Positions 1 to 8,553 are shown, numbered from the stretch's first letter. The stretch is DNA of 64,000 nucleotides from Planctomycetota bacterium (GCA_027493625.1 JAOSKM010000003.1:434001-498000); one strand, 5' to 3'. A program made the numbers and translations. The notes: generated by a model from the letters alone, not told the origin.

Positions 1-315
1 CAGGCCTACCTGGAGCTGCCGGAGGCGTCCGTGGAGCTGCTGCGGGACGCGGTCAAGCGCTCGCGGCGCTTCCTGCTGGACGCCCTGCGCGAAGGCGCCC
101 AGCGCGGCGAAATCCGCGACGACATCGAGCCCGAGCTGCTGCTGGTGCCGATCCTCGGCACCATCCATGCGCTCGCCGGCTCGCCGGGTCTGCAGCGCCA
201 CTCCGCGCGCGACCACCAGCCGGACCGCATCATCTCGGCGCTGCTGCAGATGCTGGCGCCGTCACAACCAACCACCGGGCGCAAACACAGACGAAGGCAA
301 GGAGACAACCGATGA
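1..315 (+). CDS. TetR-family transcriptional regulator, C-terminal part (cut by window edge)
   Basis: The frame is open from the first base to the TGA ending at 315, giving about 104 residues. The helical stretch reading YLELPEASVELLRDAV followed by RRFLLDALREG and the pattern ELLLVPILGTIHALAG resemble the ligand-binding C-terminal domain of TetR regulators. The DNA-binding helix-turn-helix would lie upstream of the window and is not seen, so the family call is an inference. Its stop overlaps the start of the next gene by four bases (ATGA), so the two are probably translated together and this protein may control the iron-sulfur repair gene. Confidence 0.5.
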   Translation, partial: QAYLELPEASVELLRDAVKRSRRFLLDALREGAQRGEIRDDIEPELLLVPILGTIHALAGSPGLQRHSARDHQPDRIISALLQMLAPSQPTTGRKHRRRQGDNR

Positions 316-983
316 CCATCACCACCGACACCCTGGTAGGCCAGCTCGCCGCTGAGCAGCCGCTTTCCACGCGGGTTTTCGCCCGCCACGGCATCGACTA
401 CTGCTGCGGCGGCGGACGCCCGCTGGGCGAAGTCTGCAGCGAGAAGGGGCTCGACAGCGGCAGCCTCGTGGCCGAGATCGAGAAGGAACTGAACGCACCC
501 GGCGAGCAGCCGGCGCGCTGGGACAACGCCCCGCTGCCCGAGCTGATCGACCACATCCTGCAGGCCTACCACGTTCCGCTGTGGGAAGAGCTGGCGCGCC
601 TCGACGCCATGGCCCGCAAGGTCCACATGGTCCACGGCGACAAGGACCCCGAGATGCTGGGCGGCATCGTCGAGGTGTTCGGCGGACTGAAGGCCGAGCT
701 CGACCAGCACATGCGCAAGGAAGAGCAGATCCTGTTCCCCATGATCAAGGGGGGCCAGGGCGCCATGGCGGGCGGGCCGATCCACGTGATGAACCACGAG
801 CACGAAAGCTGCGGCGAAGCCCTGCGCCGCCTGCGCCTGCTGACCAACAACTACGACGTGCCGGAAGCCGCCTGCAACACCTGGCGCGCCCTGTGGCACG
901 GGCTGGCGGCGCTGGAGGAAGACCTGCACCAGCACATCCACCTCGAGAACAACATCCTGTTCCCGCGCGCGCTGAAAGAGTAA
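312..983 (+). CDS. ric: Iron-sulfur cluster repair di-iron protein (RIC / ScdA / YtfE family)
   Basis: The protein has 223 residues, the usual size of the family. The N-terminal ScdA_N domain carries the signature GIDYCCGGG (residues about 28-36). It is followed by a hemerythrin-like four-helix domain rich in histidines and glutamates (MRKEEQILFP, MNHEHESCGEALR, HQHIHLENNILFP) that bind the di-iron centre. Known members repair iron-sulfur clusters damaged by nitric oxide or oxidants in the cytoplasm. The start ATG overlaps the stop of the upstream TetR-like gene, which suggests regulation by that protein. Nothing looks damaged. Confidence 0.93.
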   Translation: MTITTDTLVGQLAAEQPLSTRVFARHGIDYCCGGGRPLGEVCSEKGLDSGSLVAEIEKELNAPGEQPARWDNAPLPELIDHILQAYHVPLWEELARLDAMARKVHMVHGDKDPEMLGGIVEVFGGLKAELDQHMRKEEQILFPMIKGGQGAMAGGPIHVMNHEHESCGEALRRLRLLTNNYDVPEAACNTWRALWHGLAALEEDLHQHIHLENNILFPRALKE

Positions 984-1045
984 GCGGCGGGGAAAGCACG
1001 CGGGCTGCCGGCTCCCCACGGCCGGCAGCCCGTGGTATCCGCAGG

Positions 1046-2608
1046 TTACTGGACTTTCTTGCCCAGCTGGTAGGTTTCCCGGACCAGCAGGTTGCCGGAC
1101 TCGTCCCAGGTGCGCCACGCACCGTCCTTCTCACCGCGCACGAAGGCGCCCAGCTCGGCCAGTTTCCCGTTGCGGTAGTAGCTGCGCTGGTAGCCGTGCT
1201 GGATCTCGGTGCCGTCGTCGGCGACGGTCACCGTCCACTCCATGCTGGTGCTGCCGTCCGGGTACGTCTCGCTGCGGGGCTGGACCTTCGCGCCCCTGAA
1301 GAAGAACTCTTCTTTGGCCAGCGTGCCCTCGCGGTAGCTGCGGCGCGCGGAGAGGTTGCCGTCTTCATCAAACTCCTGCCACTCGCCGACGCGCAGGCCC
1401 CTGGCGTAGCTGCCCTTCAGGCGCAGCACCTCGATGTCGTACCACTCAAGCCATTCCCCGTGCTCGAGCCCGTCCTCGTACTGGCCGCGCCGGGCCAGCA
1501 CACCGGTCGGGTGCCACCAGCTCCATTCACCGCTGCGCAGGCCCCTGTTCCACTCCCCCTTGAAGCTCTGCTGGCGGTTGCGGTAGCAGCCTGCGGTGGG
1601 CCCGTGCAGCAGGCCGCCCTCCCAGACCTCGCTCAACTCCTCGACGCCGTTGTCGTGGTTCACCACCCAGCGCCCCACCTTCTGCCCGTCCTTGTATTCG
1701 CCGGAGCTGCGCACGCGGCCGTCTTCAAACCAGCTGATCGATTCCCCCACCGGGCGGCCGTGCTCGAAACGCGCGGTCGACTCCAGGCCGCCGGCGGCAT
1801 GCCAGGTGCGCCATTCGCCGTGCTTCTGCCCCTCCACGTACTCGCCCTCCGAGGCCTTGCGCCCGTTGGGGTGCCACTCGATCCAGGCGCCGGTCTGCCG
1901 GTCGTCAACGTACGCGCCTTCGTACGCGAGCTGCCGGTTGGCATGCCAGCCGCGCCAGCTGCCCACGCGCTTGCCGGCCGCATACTGGCCCTGGACCTTC
2001 TCTTCGCCGGTTTCGTACCACTCGCGCCAGGCGCCGTCGGGCACTTCGCGTCCGTCCACGGTGATGATCCGCCACTGCACCTTGGTGGCCCCGCTGGGCC
2101 AGCGCTCAATGCGCTCGCCGTCAGCGCCCACGGTGTCGATCTCGTCCTTCTTGAGCCGGCTGTCGTCCAGCAGCATCACCCCCGCCACCATGGCGGCGGC
2201 GGTCAGCAGGGCCATCACCACGCCGCCGATGAGGTAGGTGCGTGCGGCCGTGGACAGCTTCCGGTGTGCGGGGGGAAGGGCGTGATAGGCGCCGGATTCG
2301 AAGCGGATGGTGGTGTCTTCGACGGCACGGACCTGGGTGCTGTCATCCTTCTCTTCGACGGGCTCGAAGCGGCCGGTGTACTCGTCAGCCTTGGACTTCA
2401 ACTCTTCGAGCTTGGTGGTGCCGAACTCGCTGACCAGCCTGCCCTTGAGCTTGATGTTGAGTTCCTGCTGCTTGGGCTCGACTTTGTAGAGGTAGACGTC
2501 GGTGATCAGCTGCTGACACATCAGGCAATACACCGTTTCCGTGAGACGGTGCTCGGCAACCCTTTGCCTGCGGTTGCAATGTGGGCAGGTAATCTCTACA
2601 GCCGCCAT
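1046..2608 (-). CDS. Zinc-ribbon, single-pass membrane protein with MORN repeats
   Basis: The protein has 520 residues. An N-terminal zinc ribbon (CPHC at 8-11, CLMC at 28-31) is followed by a charged segment, one transmembrane helix near residues 145-168, and a long run of MORN_2/YwqK-like repeats (pattern G.W..W...G.) filling the rest. In this topology the MORN array would be outside the cytoplasm. The first 90 residues match the N-terminus of the smaller protein encoded at 2715-3137 (same cysteine spacing, shared I.L.G.....G...L motif), so the two are partial paralogues. The specific role is unknown; MORN arrays usually bind membranes or proteins. Confidence 0.8.
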   Translation of the reverse strand: MAAVEITCPHCNRRQRVAEHRLTETVYCLMCQQLITDVYLYKVEPKQQELNIKLKGRLVSEFGTTKLEELKSKADEYTGRFEPVEEKDDSTQVRAVEDTTIRFESGAYHALPPAHRKLSTAARTYLIGGVVMALLTAAAMVAGVMLLDDSRLKKDEIDTVGADGERIERWPSGATKVQWRIITVDGREVPDGAWREWYETGEEKVQGQYAAGKRVGSWRGWHANRQLAYEGAYVDDRQTGAWIEWHPNGRKASEGEYVEGQKHGEWRTWHAAGGLESTARFEHGRPVGESISWFEDGRVRSSGEYKDGQKVGRWVVNHDNGVEELSEVWEGGLLHGPTAGCYRNRQQSFKGEWNRGLRSGEWSWWHPTGVLARRGQYEDGLEHGEWLEWYDIEVLRLKGSYARGLRVGEWQEFDEDGNLSARRSYREGTLAKEEFFFRGAKVQPRSETYPDGSTSMEWTVTVADDGTEIQHGYQRSYYRNGKLAELGAFVRGEKDGAWRTWDESGNLLVRETYQLGKKVQ

Positions 2609-2714
2609 CAGCCTTACTCATCAAGCCGCAATCAGTCGCGAAACCGGCCCCGCGCTGTTCGTATTGTGCTTTTAGTCTGCTTGATTGCGAGAACCAGCTT
2701 ACAACAAACCGCGG

Positions 2715-3137
2715 TTACGCCTGACGTAGCACAAACATGTAGTACGCCACCAGCCCCGCCGCGATCACCAGCGCGAACACCGACAGCGCCAGCACCGTGA
2801 ATGAACGACTGCGCCGCGCTTCCACCCCGGCCTGCGGAGGCGGTGTGTATGCGGACAGGTCGAACTTCTGCGGCACCATGATGGTGGAGGGGTCGAAGCC
2901 CCGCGAGTATTCCTCGGAGGCCGCCACGATCTCGGACAGGTTGGTGATGCCGCTGGCGCTGATGATCTTGCCGTGCAGCGGGATCTGCAGCTTGGGCGGG
3001 TCCGACTTCTTCTTGTGCAGGAAAGGGTCGTCGATGGTGCCGCGGCACTTCATGCACACCCACGGCTCGTGCAGGCGCTTGTCCGGCACCTGCTGCGGGC
3101 TCTGGCAGTACGGGCAGATGACTTCAACACGGGCCAT
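2715..3137 (-). CDS. Small zinc-ribbon membrane protein
   Basis: The protein has 140 residues with cysteine pairs at 8-11 (CPYC) and 28-31 (CMKC), a linker, and a C-terminal transmembrane helix (about 113-135). It is a short paralogue of the N-terminal part of the MORN protein encoded just downstream on the same strand, about 106 bp away, so the two may be co-transcribed. The start ATG is followed directly by the zinc-ribbon sequence. Function is unknown. Confidence 0.75.
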   Translation of the reverse strand: MARVEVICPYCQSPQQVPDKRLHEPWVCMKCRGTIDDPFLHKKKSDPPKLQIPLHGKIISASGITNLSEIVAASEEYSRGFDPSTIMVPQKFDLSAYTPPPQAGVEARRSRSFTVLALSVFALVIAAGLVAYYMFVLRQA

Positions 3138-3189
3138 GGTTCAGGTTTCAAGCATGTGCCGGCGGGGACTGATCCGCCGCCGGGCGCGC

Positions 3190-4466
3190 CTACTTCTTGG
3201 GTGTGTTCGCGTAAGGGTCCGACTTCGCCCAGCTTTCGCTGCTGGGAATCACGTAGCGCGGGCGGCTGCGCAGCAGCAGCGAGGCATCGCCCTTTTCCGG
3301 CACGGTCAGCGGGATTCCCTGCTGGCGCATGTCGCGCAGCTCGCGCCCCATGGCGTCAAAGTAGCGCACCTCCACCTTGTGTTCGCCGGGCGGCAGCTTG
3401 GCCAGCAGCATGTGCGTCTCGCCGGGAAGCAGCACATTGCCGCGCGTGTCGGCTTCGGCGTTCATCAGCAGGCTGGCGATCAGCACCACGGCGCCGGCGG
3501 CCATCACGATGGCGCCCGCGGTGACAGTGCCGTTGCTGTCCTTGGCCGAGCCAGATTCCATCAGCACGCGGCCGACGTGCATGGCGGCCGCGCCGGTGGC
3601 GATGCCGGCGGTCTTGGCGATTGCCTTGCCCTTCAGAATGTCGTCCATCACGCGCCCGCCGCGGGTGATGGCCTGGTAGAACGTGTCGCCGACCTTGTAG
3701 CTCTGGCCCAGCGACTCGCCGTCCACGAACACCTCGGCGTAAGCTTCTTCGTAGCTGCCCTGGTTGATTGCCCGCACGCTGCCGTGGTGGCCCTCGGCCG
3801 TGAAGTAAGGGCCTTCGCCCAGCTCGATCATCATCACGGTGTTGGCCTCGAGCTGCGCCTCGAGGTTCAGCCAGGGGCAATCGGGGTCGAAGTTGGCGGG
3901 CTCCTTGGCGAGGCGGTTGATCTCGTCCAGCAGCATCTTCGCGCCGTCCTTGTCGCCGCGATCCAGGAAGCAGCGCACGCGCATCAGGAAGGGGGCAGCC
4001 AGTCGGCCGCGTATTCACCGGCCTCGAGGTCGCCGGTATCGACGAAGATGGAGTTGCGGAAGCACGCCATGGCGTCTTCGCGGTTGTTGGCCTGGAAGTA
4101 CAGCATGCCCAGGTACCAGCTGTTGAAGGCGCGCTCGTAGGGGTCGCCCATCCACCACTTCTGGCGCTCGCTGAAGAAGTAGGCGCTGGCGACGCCGCCG
4201 CCCTTGCCGTGGTTCATGATGTTCCAGGCGCGCAGGTAATCGATCTGGGCGCTGTCGAGGTAGCCGAGCGCCATCTTGGCATGGGCGCGGTAGTTCAGCA
4301 CCAGGGTCTGGTCGCGCTCCGGAAATTCGTTCATGTCGCGGGTGTCGGTTACGATCTGCTGCCAGCCGCCCTTGTTGAGCGCGGCCTTGGCGTCGTACAC
4401 GGACTGGCAGCCGACCAGCGCGAACAGCGCGAGCAGCAGCAGGCCGCCTTTCAGAGTTGTCTTCAC
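3190..4466 (-). CDS. COG3014-like TPR lipoprotein, split by an apparent one-base deletion
   Basis: Two pieces together make about 425 residues. The N-terminal piece ends in EYAADWLPPS at a TGA (3984-3986). The C-terminal piece starts at an ATG overlapping that stop and continues the same helical repeats, and adding one C to the C5 run near 3993 joins them (WLPPFLMRVR). The N-terminus is a lipoprotein signal (LVGC). I start at the GTG at 4466, which has AAGGAA upstream; an ATG further upstream would run through a hairpin repeat. The C-terminal half (EGPYFTAEGHHGS through IATGAAA, a hydrophobic helix, then LPPGEH) resembles the COG3014 lipoprotein family, which neighbours LpoB elsewhere, and an LpoB-like gene lies directly upstream here. 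Confidence 0.7.
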
Positions 4467-4493
4467 GTTGGATTCCTTGGCCAAACCAGCGAA

Positions 4494-4539
4494 AAGGTCG
4501 AAAGCCAAAGGTCGAAAACCGCCTTTGACTTTCGACCTT
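4494..4539. repeat. Short palindrome upstream of the COG3014-like gene
   Basis: An 11-bp arm AAGGTCGAAAG is matched by its inverse CTTTCGACCTT 24 bp further on, with an extra internal copy of AAGGTCGAAA. It lies between the LpoB-like gene and the COG3014-like gene and could act as an mRNA processing hairpin or weak terminator. Confidence 0.6.
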
Positions 4540-4561
4540 CAACCGGAAGCGGGCCGCAACC

Positions 4562-5185
4562 TTAGCGGTAAACCGCCGACTTTTCGCTGACGCGGCGGAT
4601 CTTGTGGCCGCCCTTGAAAATCAGCTCATCCGTCTCCGTGTCGATCAGCTCGAAGGTGTACAGGATGGTGTCATCCTCGTACTCGCCGTCGGTCATCGAC
4701 AGCGTGCTGAACTTGGCCTTCAGGAAGTAGTCGGCGCCCAGCTTGGTGCGGCGGCCGGTGCGGTCCGTGCGCTCGCCGGATTCCTTGGCTTCCTTTTCGC
4801 CGGCCACGGCTTCCTGCACGTCGCTGTCGCGCTGGCTGAAGCGCAGCTCGTCGCGGGTGTAGCGGGCCATCAGCTCAACGACCAGGTCTTCCTGGAAGAT
4901 CTGGCTGACCTCGGGGAAACGCGTGTCGTTCTGCGGGCGGATCACCGCGACGATCGGCGCGTCGCCCCACTTCGCGATGAAGCGCTCGGTGATTTTCTGC
5001 TTCTTGATCTGGTCGGCGATCTCGTCCGTCACCTCCAGCAGGTCCGCGGCGTACGGGCCCGAGCTTTCGGGACCGACCTCGTCGTCTTCCAGGTCCTCCC
5101 GGGTGGACTGGCGGCAGCCGGTGCCCGCGCCGCTGGCGGCGACCACGAAACTGAGCAGCAACAGAATGATCCAGAACTTGCGCAT
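4562..5185 (-). CDS. LpoB-like penicillin-binding protein activator lipoprotein
   Basis: About 207 residues from the ATG at 5185, which has GGGAGA placed as a ribosome site. A lipoprotein signal ends in GTGC. The core reads IVAVIRPQNDTRFPE, then QIFQEDLVVELM, and later LGADYFLKAKFSTL with a beta-rich end (YTFELIDTETDELIFKGGHKI). This is the layout of the LpoB/PF13036 family, in which the protein spans from the outer membrane to activate a peptidoglycan synthase. The family fit is by motif order, not by alignment. The COG3014-like lipoprotein gene follows about 95 bp downstream on the same strand, a pairing known from gamma-proteobacteria. Confidence 0.72.
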   Translation of the reverse strand: MRKFWIILLLLSFVVAASGAGTGCRQSTREDLEDDEVGPESSGPYAADLLEVTDEIADQIKKQKITERFIAKWGDAPIVAVIRPQNDTRFPEVSQIFQEDLVVELMARYTRDELRFSQRDSDVQEAVAGEKEAKESGERTDRTGRRTKLGADYFLKAKFSTLSMTDGEYEDDTILYTFELIDTETDELIFKGGHKIRRVSEKSAVYR

Positions 5186-5299
5186 CCGATGTCTCCCTTT
5201 AGTCAGCCCCTTGTGAGCCCGAATAGCGTAGCCACCCGCGCGAATCTCGCAAGCACTGCGTCGGTTGACAGGCGCCGTACGCAAGCAGACAGTGAAGCC

Positions 5300-6154
5300 A
5301 TGGAGCCCAACTTCCGCAAACTCGACAAGACTGAAATCACCGTGCCTCCCGAGGCGGAAGGCAATCGCCTCGACCGTTTCCTCGCAGGCCAGTTCCCCGA
5401 CTACTCGCGCACGCTGCTCGCCGGCCTGGTGCGCGACGGGCTTGTCAGCATCGAAGACTTTCCGCCCGCCAAGGTGAAGCCGTCACTCAAGCTGGAAGCC
5501 GGCCAGGTCATCACCGTCGAAAAACCCGCGCTGGAAGAGGCCGAGCTGCCGCCCGAAGACATCCCGCTGGATGTCTTGTTCGAGGACGACTGCATCATCG
5601 TGGTCAACAAGCCCGCCGATCTGCCCGTGCACCCGCCCAAGGCCGGGCGCGGCGGCACACTGGCAAATGCGCTGCTGTTTCACTTCCAGAAGCTCAGCCG
5701 GCCTGACCCGGTCCGCCCCGGCATCGTGCATCGACTGGATGCCGACACCAGCGGAGTGATCGTCTGCGCCAAGGACGACAGCGCCCACTTCAAGCTGGCG
5801 AAACAGTTCGAGCAGCGCACCGTAAAGAAAGAATACCTGGCCATCGTGCGCGGCCGCATGAAGCAGCCCACGGGCGAGATCGACATGCCGATCGGGCGCC
5901 ACCCTGACCACTACGAGATGCAGCGCGTGCACCCCGAGGGGCGCTCGGCCGTGACGCACTGGGAGGTGATCGAGGAGTTCAAGCGCTTCAGCCTGCTGCG
6001 CCTGAAGCCGCAGTCCGGGCGCACCCACCAGTTGCGGGTGCACCTGTCGGCGATCAATCACCCGATCGTTGGCGACCGGCTGTATTCGCGCAAGCCGCCC
6101 CTGACGCGCAGCGAGGTTGAGGGCGAGAGCCGGAACCCGGCGAACCGCCCCTGA
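5300..6154 (+). CDS. RluA-family 23S rRNA/tRNA pseudouridine synthase with a rewritten C-terminus
   Basis: 284 residues from the ATG at 5300. An S4-like RNA-binding domain ([16 protein letters not shown]) precedes the catalytic domain with the active-site motif [12 protein letters not shown] (catalytic Asp in HRLD) and the late motif [10 protein letters not shown]. After [11 protein letters not shown] the normal RluA ending ([14 protein letters not shown] and onward to a TAA at 6298-6300) is displaced: a 50-bp insertion flanked by a 10-bp direct repeat shifts the frame, so translation now ends at 6154 in insert-derived sequence. Removing the 50 bp restores the ending exactly. The active site is intact, but about 48 native C-terminal residues are lost. 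Confidence 0.9.
   Translation: MEPNFRKLDKTEITVPPEAEGNRLDRFLAGQFPDYSRTLLAGLVRDGLVSIEDFPPAKVKPSLKLEAGQVITVEKPALEEAELPPEDIPLDVLFEDDCIIVVNKPADLPVHPPKAGRGGTLANALLFHFQKLSRPDPVRPGIVHRLDADTSGVIVCAKDDSAHFKLAKQFEQRTVKKEYLAIVRGRMKQPTGEIDMPIGRHPDHYEMQRVHPEGRSAVTHWEVIEEFKRFSLLRLKPQSGRTHQLRVHLSAINHPIVGDRLYSRKPPLTRSEVEGESRNPANRP
6095..6154 (+). repeat. 50-bp insertion with 10-bp direct repeats inside the rluA-like gene
   Basis: CCGCCCCTGA occurs at 6095-6104 and again at 6145-6154 with 40 bp between. Deleting one unit restores the reading frame into the conserved RluA C-terminus (6155-6300). The insert resembles short repeats that encode SLRVRG/RSEVEG-type peptides and that I recognise from other genomes. 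Confidence 0.85.
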
Positions 6155-6384
6155 TCGCGCGCCAGGCCCTGCACGCCGCCAGGCTGGAGTTCGAGCATCC
6201 GCGCAGCGGCGAGCGCGTGAGCTTCGAAGCACCCCTGCCGGAAGACATGCAGCGCACGCTGGAAGCCCTGCGCGAAGCAGGCGGCAAGCGGGAAGCGTAA
6301 CCAGCGCGCGGCCGATTCCGCCGCGTGCTCACGATTCAAGGAACAACATCCGCAGCCAGCCTGTTCCAGCAGCGGAGAATCAAC

Positions 6385-6918
6385 ATGACGCGCACACTGC
6401 CCGCCCTGATCCTGCTTGCCGCCTTTCTGGCAGCCTGCAAGGCACCCGAGCCGCAGCCGGTCGGCGGCCAGGCGGCCGGCGTGGTAATCGGCTCGATGTT
6501 TGATGAAACGCCGCTGACCCTGGGCAAGGGCGAGCTTGAGGGCAAGGCGGTGGTGATCAGCTATTTCGCCACCTGGTGAGGCGCCTGCGCCAAGGAAGCG
6601 CCCGTGCTGGCGCGCCTGAAAGCCGAGTACGAATCCCGCGGCGTGTACTTCATTTCGCTGACCATCGAGTCCGACGACGATCAACAGAAGGTGGAAGCCT
6701 GGCTGCAACGCGCCAACGCCGAGGGCCTGCCGGCCGGTCGCGCCTCCGACGCCGCGATGGACAAGCTGATCCGCATGGGCGGCGCGGAGCCCGGGGCGAT
6801 CCCGGCCAACGTGTTCATCACGGCCGAGGGCACGGTGGCGCGTTCGCTGGTGGCGCCGGTGTCCCACGAGGCGATTGAGGCGGCGGTCGCCGAGATTGCG
6901 CCACGGAAGAAAGCGTAA
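6385..6918 (+). CDS. Selenocysteine-containing TlpA-like thioredoxin lipoprotein (in-frame TGA at 6577)
   Basis: Reading TGA 6577-6579 as selenocysteine gives 177 residues. A lipoprotein signal (lipobox LAAC, Cys18) is followed by VVISYFATW-U-GACAKEAPVL, the TlpA/ResA active site where family members have W-C-x-x-C; Sec65 replaces the first, nucleophilic Cys. The rest of the thioredoxin fold is intact (FISLTIESDDD, the cis-proline region GAIPANVFI, stop at 6916-6918). A 5-bp GC-only stem (6598-6602 with 6609-6613) with a 6-nt loop starts 24 nt after the TGA, within the usual bacterial SECIS range. GGAG precedes the ATG. The protein would act as a membrane-anchored thiol-disulfide oxidoreductase outside the cytoplasm. 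A nonsense mutation is the alternative. Confidence 0.85.
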
Positions 6919-7045
6919 CGTTCCATTACTTGCGTGCACAAATGTTTGCGATTGCGGGTTTTTTCGATTTTCGTCAAAAACGGCTGAAGTTCCGTATCCC
7001 ATTGCCACGATAGTGTTTAGCGATTGCACCGATTGCCGCCGGTGT

Positions 7046-7062
7046 TTGGCACGGCACACGCT
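7046..7062 (+). promoter_or_regulatory. Candidate sigma-54 promoter
   Basis: TTGGCACG, then four bases, then ACGCT gives GG and GC exactly 10 bases apart, close to the sigma-54 consensus, 62 bp upstream of the small lipoprotein start. The -12 element is imperfect. Confidence 0.3.
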
Positions 7063-7123
7063 ATCGTTTCTGCAGCAGTTAGCTCGGTACTAACTAAAGA
7101 CCTAATAACACAGGAGTTACACA

Positions 7124-7264
7124 ATGAAGAAGTTCGCTCTCGCGGTCGTCGTGATCGCCTTCGGCGCCCTGATGGTTGCCGGCTGCCCCGCTGACAACAA
7201 GACCAACGCTGCCCCCAAGGGCAACGACGCGCCGAAGACCAACGAAGCTCCGGCCAACAGCTAA
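7124..7264 (+). CDS. 46-residue lipoprotein
   Basis: ATG at 7124 is preceded by AGGAG (7112-7116). The product has a classic lipoprotein signal (MKKFALAVVVIAFGALMVAGC) followed by a short hydrophilic tail rich in Asn, Ala, Pro and Lys. A strong intrinsic terminator follows 31 bp after the stop, and a long AT-richer leader precedes it, so it looks like a free-standing, possibly abundant transcript. Entericidin-like small lipoproteins are comparable, but I claim no family. Confidence 0.8.
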   Translation: MKKFALAVVVIAFGALMVAGCPADNKTNAAPKGNDAPKTNEAPANS

Positions 7265-7295
7265 GCAGTCTTCTCGGCCGTTTCTGGGCCGATCG

Positions 7296-7327
7296 AAAAG
7301 TCCCGGGGAATCATCCCCGGGACTTTT
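7296..7327 (+). terminator. Intrinsic terminator of the small lipoprotein gene
   Basis: Near-perfect hairpin AAAAGTCCCGGGGA / TCCCCGGGACTTTT followed by GATTT; it would work in both directions. Confidence 0.85.
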
Positions 7328-7401
7328 GATTTGCCCGGATTTGTCCGTGAGGAACCGGCCGGGCCGGGCACTAAACCAACAAGTTGAAACCGGAGATAAC
7401 G

Positions 7402-8406
7402 ATGCGCATGTGGAAGCTGCTGGCGGCGCTGGCGATGGTGGGACTGGTTACCCCTTTCGCGCTCGCCCAGGACACCAAGAAGGAAGAACGCAAGACCGAC
7501 TCCAAGGACGAAAAGAAGGTCGAAGGCAAGGCAGACGCCAAGACCAAGCTCGACCGCGGCGACGAAAAGGCCGAGAAGTTCCTGAAGCGCGCCTACATCC
7601 GCGTCTATTCCGCCGAGGCCGAGGGCCTCAAGAAGCTGCACGCCGGCGCCGACATCGGCGTTGACGCCAGCGCCTTTGGCATGGGTGAAATGCCCTTTGC
7701 CGGCGACCTGTGGTGGAAGACCGGCGGCCGCGCCACCTGGGAAAGCGCCGACGAGGGCGAAGAGGGCGGCGCCAACCCGCTGGGCAACATTTCCGCACTG
7801 GCCAAGGGCCTGTTTGAGCCGTACCTCGCCTACGTGACCGGCTTCGAGAGCTGGGACGTGCGCTTCAAGGAAGCCAGCTTCAAGTTCGGCGACCCCATCA
7901 TGGAAGGCGAAGGCGACAAGGCCAAGGAAGTCGCCAAGACTGTGGTCGTGACCTACCTGGATGAAAAGCGCGTGCCGGAAACCTTTGCCGTGGCCGAAAA
8001 CAAGGTCATCAGCGTCAGCAACGACGCCGAGGTCAACGGCCAGAAGGCCCGCGTCACCATGAGCTTCAGCTACGAGGACAAGGGCGACAAGCTGCGCGTG
8101 GCCGACATCACCGGCTCGACCGAGATCGACATGTCCGGCCTGCCCGGCCAGGAGCCCGACCCCAAGAACCCGGTGCCGCGCGGCGCCAGCAAGGAAAAGC
8201 TGGAAGGCACCATCAAGGTTTCGAAGTACGGCAAGGTCGGCGAATTCGAGCTGGCGCTGGAGCTGGAAGGCAGCATGAAGCTGATGGGCATGAGCTTCCC
8301 GGCCACGCTGAAGCTGTCCGACGCCAAGATCAACGACGACGTCAAGGATGAGGACTTCCCCAAGGAAGCCGAAACCGAGGAAGACACCAGCGACGACGAA
8401 TTCTAG
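7402..8406 (+). CDS. Secreted acidic/lysine-rich protein of unknown function
   Basis: 334 residues from ATG 7402 (CGGAG upstream). A signal peptide ends at ALAQ, followed by a lysine/aspartate-rich linker and a soluble domain of alternating beta-strand-like segments (for example TVVVTYLDEK, ARVTMSFSYED, GEFELALELEGSM), ending in an acidic tail. The strands suggest a beta-sandwich or lipocalin-like shape, but no family is recognised. It is flanked by terminators on both sides and so is probably monocistronic. Confidence 0.75.
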   Translation: MRMWKLLAALAMVGLVTPFALAQDTKKEERKTDSKDEKKVEGKADAKTKLDRGDEKAEKFLKRAYIRVYSAEAEGLKKLHAGADIGVDASAFGMGEMPFAGDLWWKTGGRATWESADEGEEGGANPLGNISALAKGLFEPYLAYVTGFESWDVRFKEASFKFGDPIMEGEGDKAKEVAKTVVVTYLDEKRVPETFAVAENKVISVSNDAEVNGQKARVTMSFSYEDKGDKLRVADITGSTEIDMSGLPGQEPDPKNPVPRGASKEKLEGTIKVSKYGKVGEFELALELEGSMKLMGMSFPATLKLSDAKINDDVKDEDFPKEAETEEDTSDDEF

Positions 8407-8434
8407 CCCGGGACCCCACGCCCAGGCAGATCAC

Positions 8435-8472
8435 GGGGACCGAACCTCTGGGGGCCGGTCCCCAGTTTTTTT
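8435..8472 (+). terminator. Intrinsic terminator
   Basis: GGGGACCG...CGGTCCCC stem followed by AGTTTTTTT. A second GGGGACNGTCCCC palindrome pair follows at about 8484-8518 and recurs at about 17395-17431, so this is also a repeat motif. Confidence 0.75.
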
Positions 8473-8553
8473 AACGGGACTGCGAAGGGGACCGTCCCCG
8501 ACTTTGGGGACTGTCCCCGTTTTCGGATGCTGAAGAAAGTACGCCACCAGGTT

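Noticed and set aside
581-2800. A 739-codon plus-strand frame over ric and the MORN gene.
   Set aside because: Compositional shadow of genes with clear family motifs on other frames.
4604-5299. A 232-codon N-terminal extension of the pseudouridine synthase.
   Set aside because: It overlaps the LpoB-like gene antisense; the S4-like domain starts right after the ATG at 5300.
6577-6579. TGA read as Trp or Gly (genetic code change).
   Set aside because: Many genes in the window end naturally at TGA, including overlapping ATGA junctions; only the two TGAs at catalytic Cys positions are bypassed.
6577-6579. Simple nonsense mutation (pseudogene).
   Set aside because: Not strictly excluded, but the downstream half is undecayed, the codon is the catalytic one, and an independent gene shows the same pattern.
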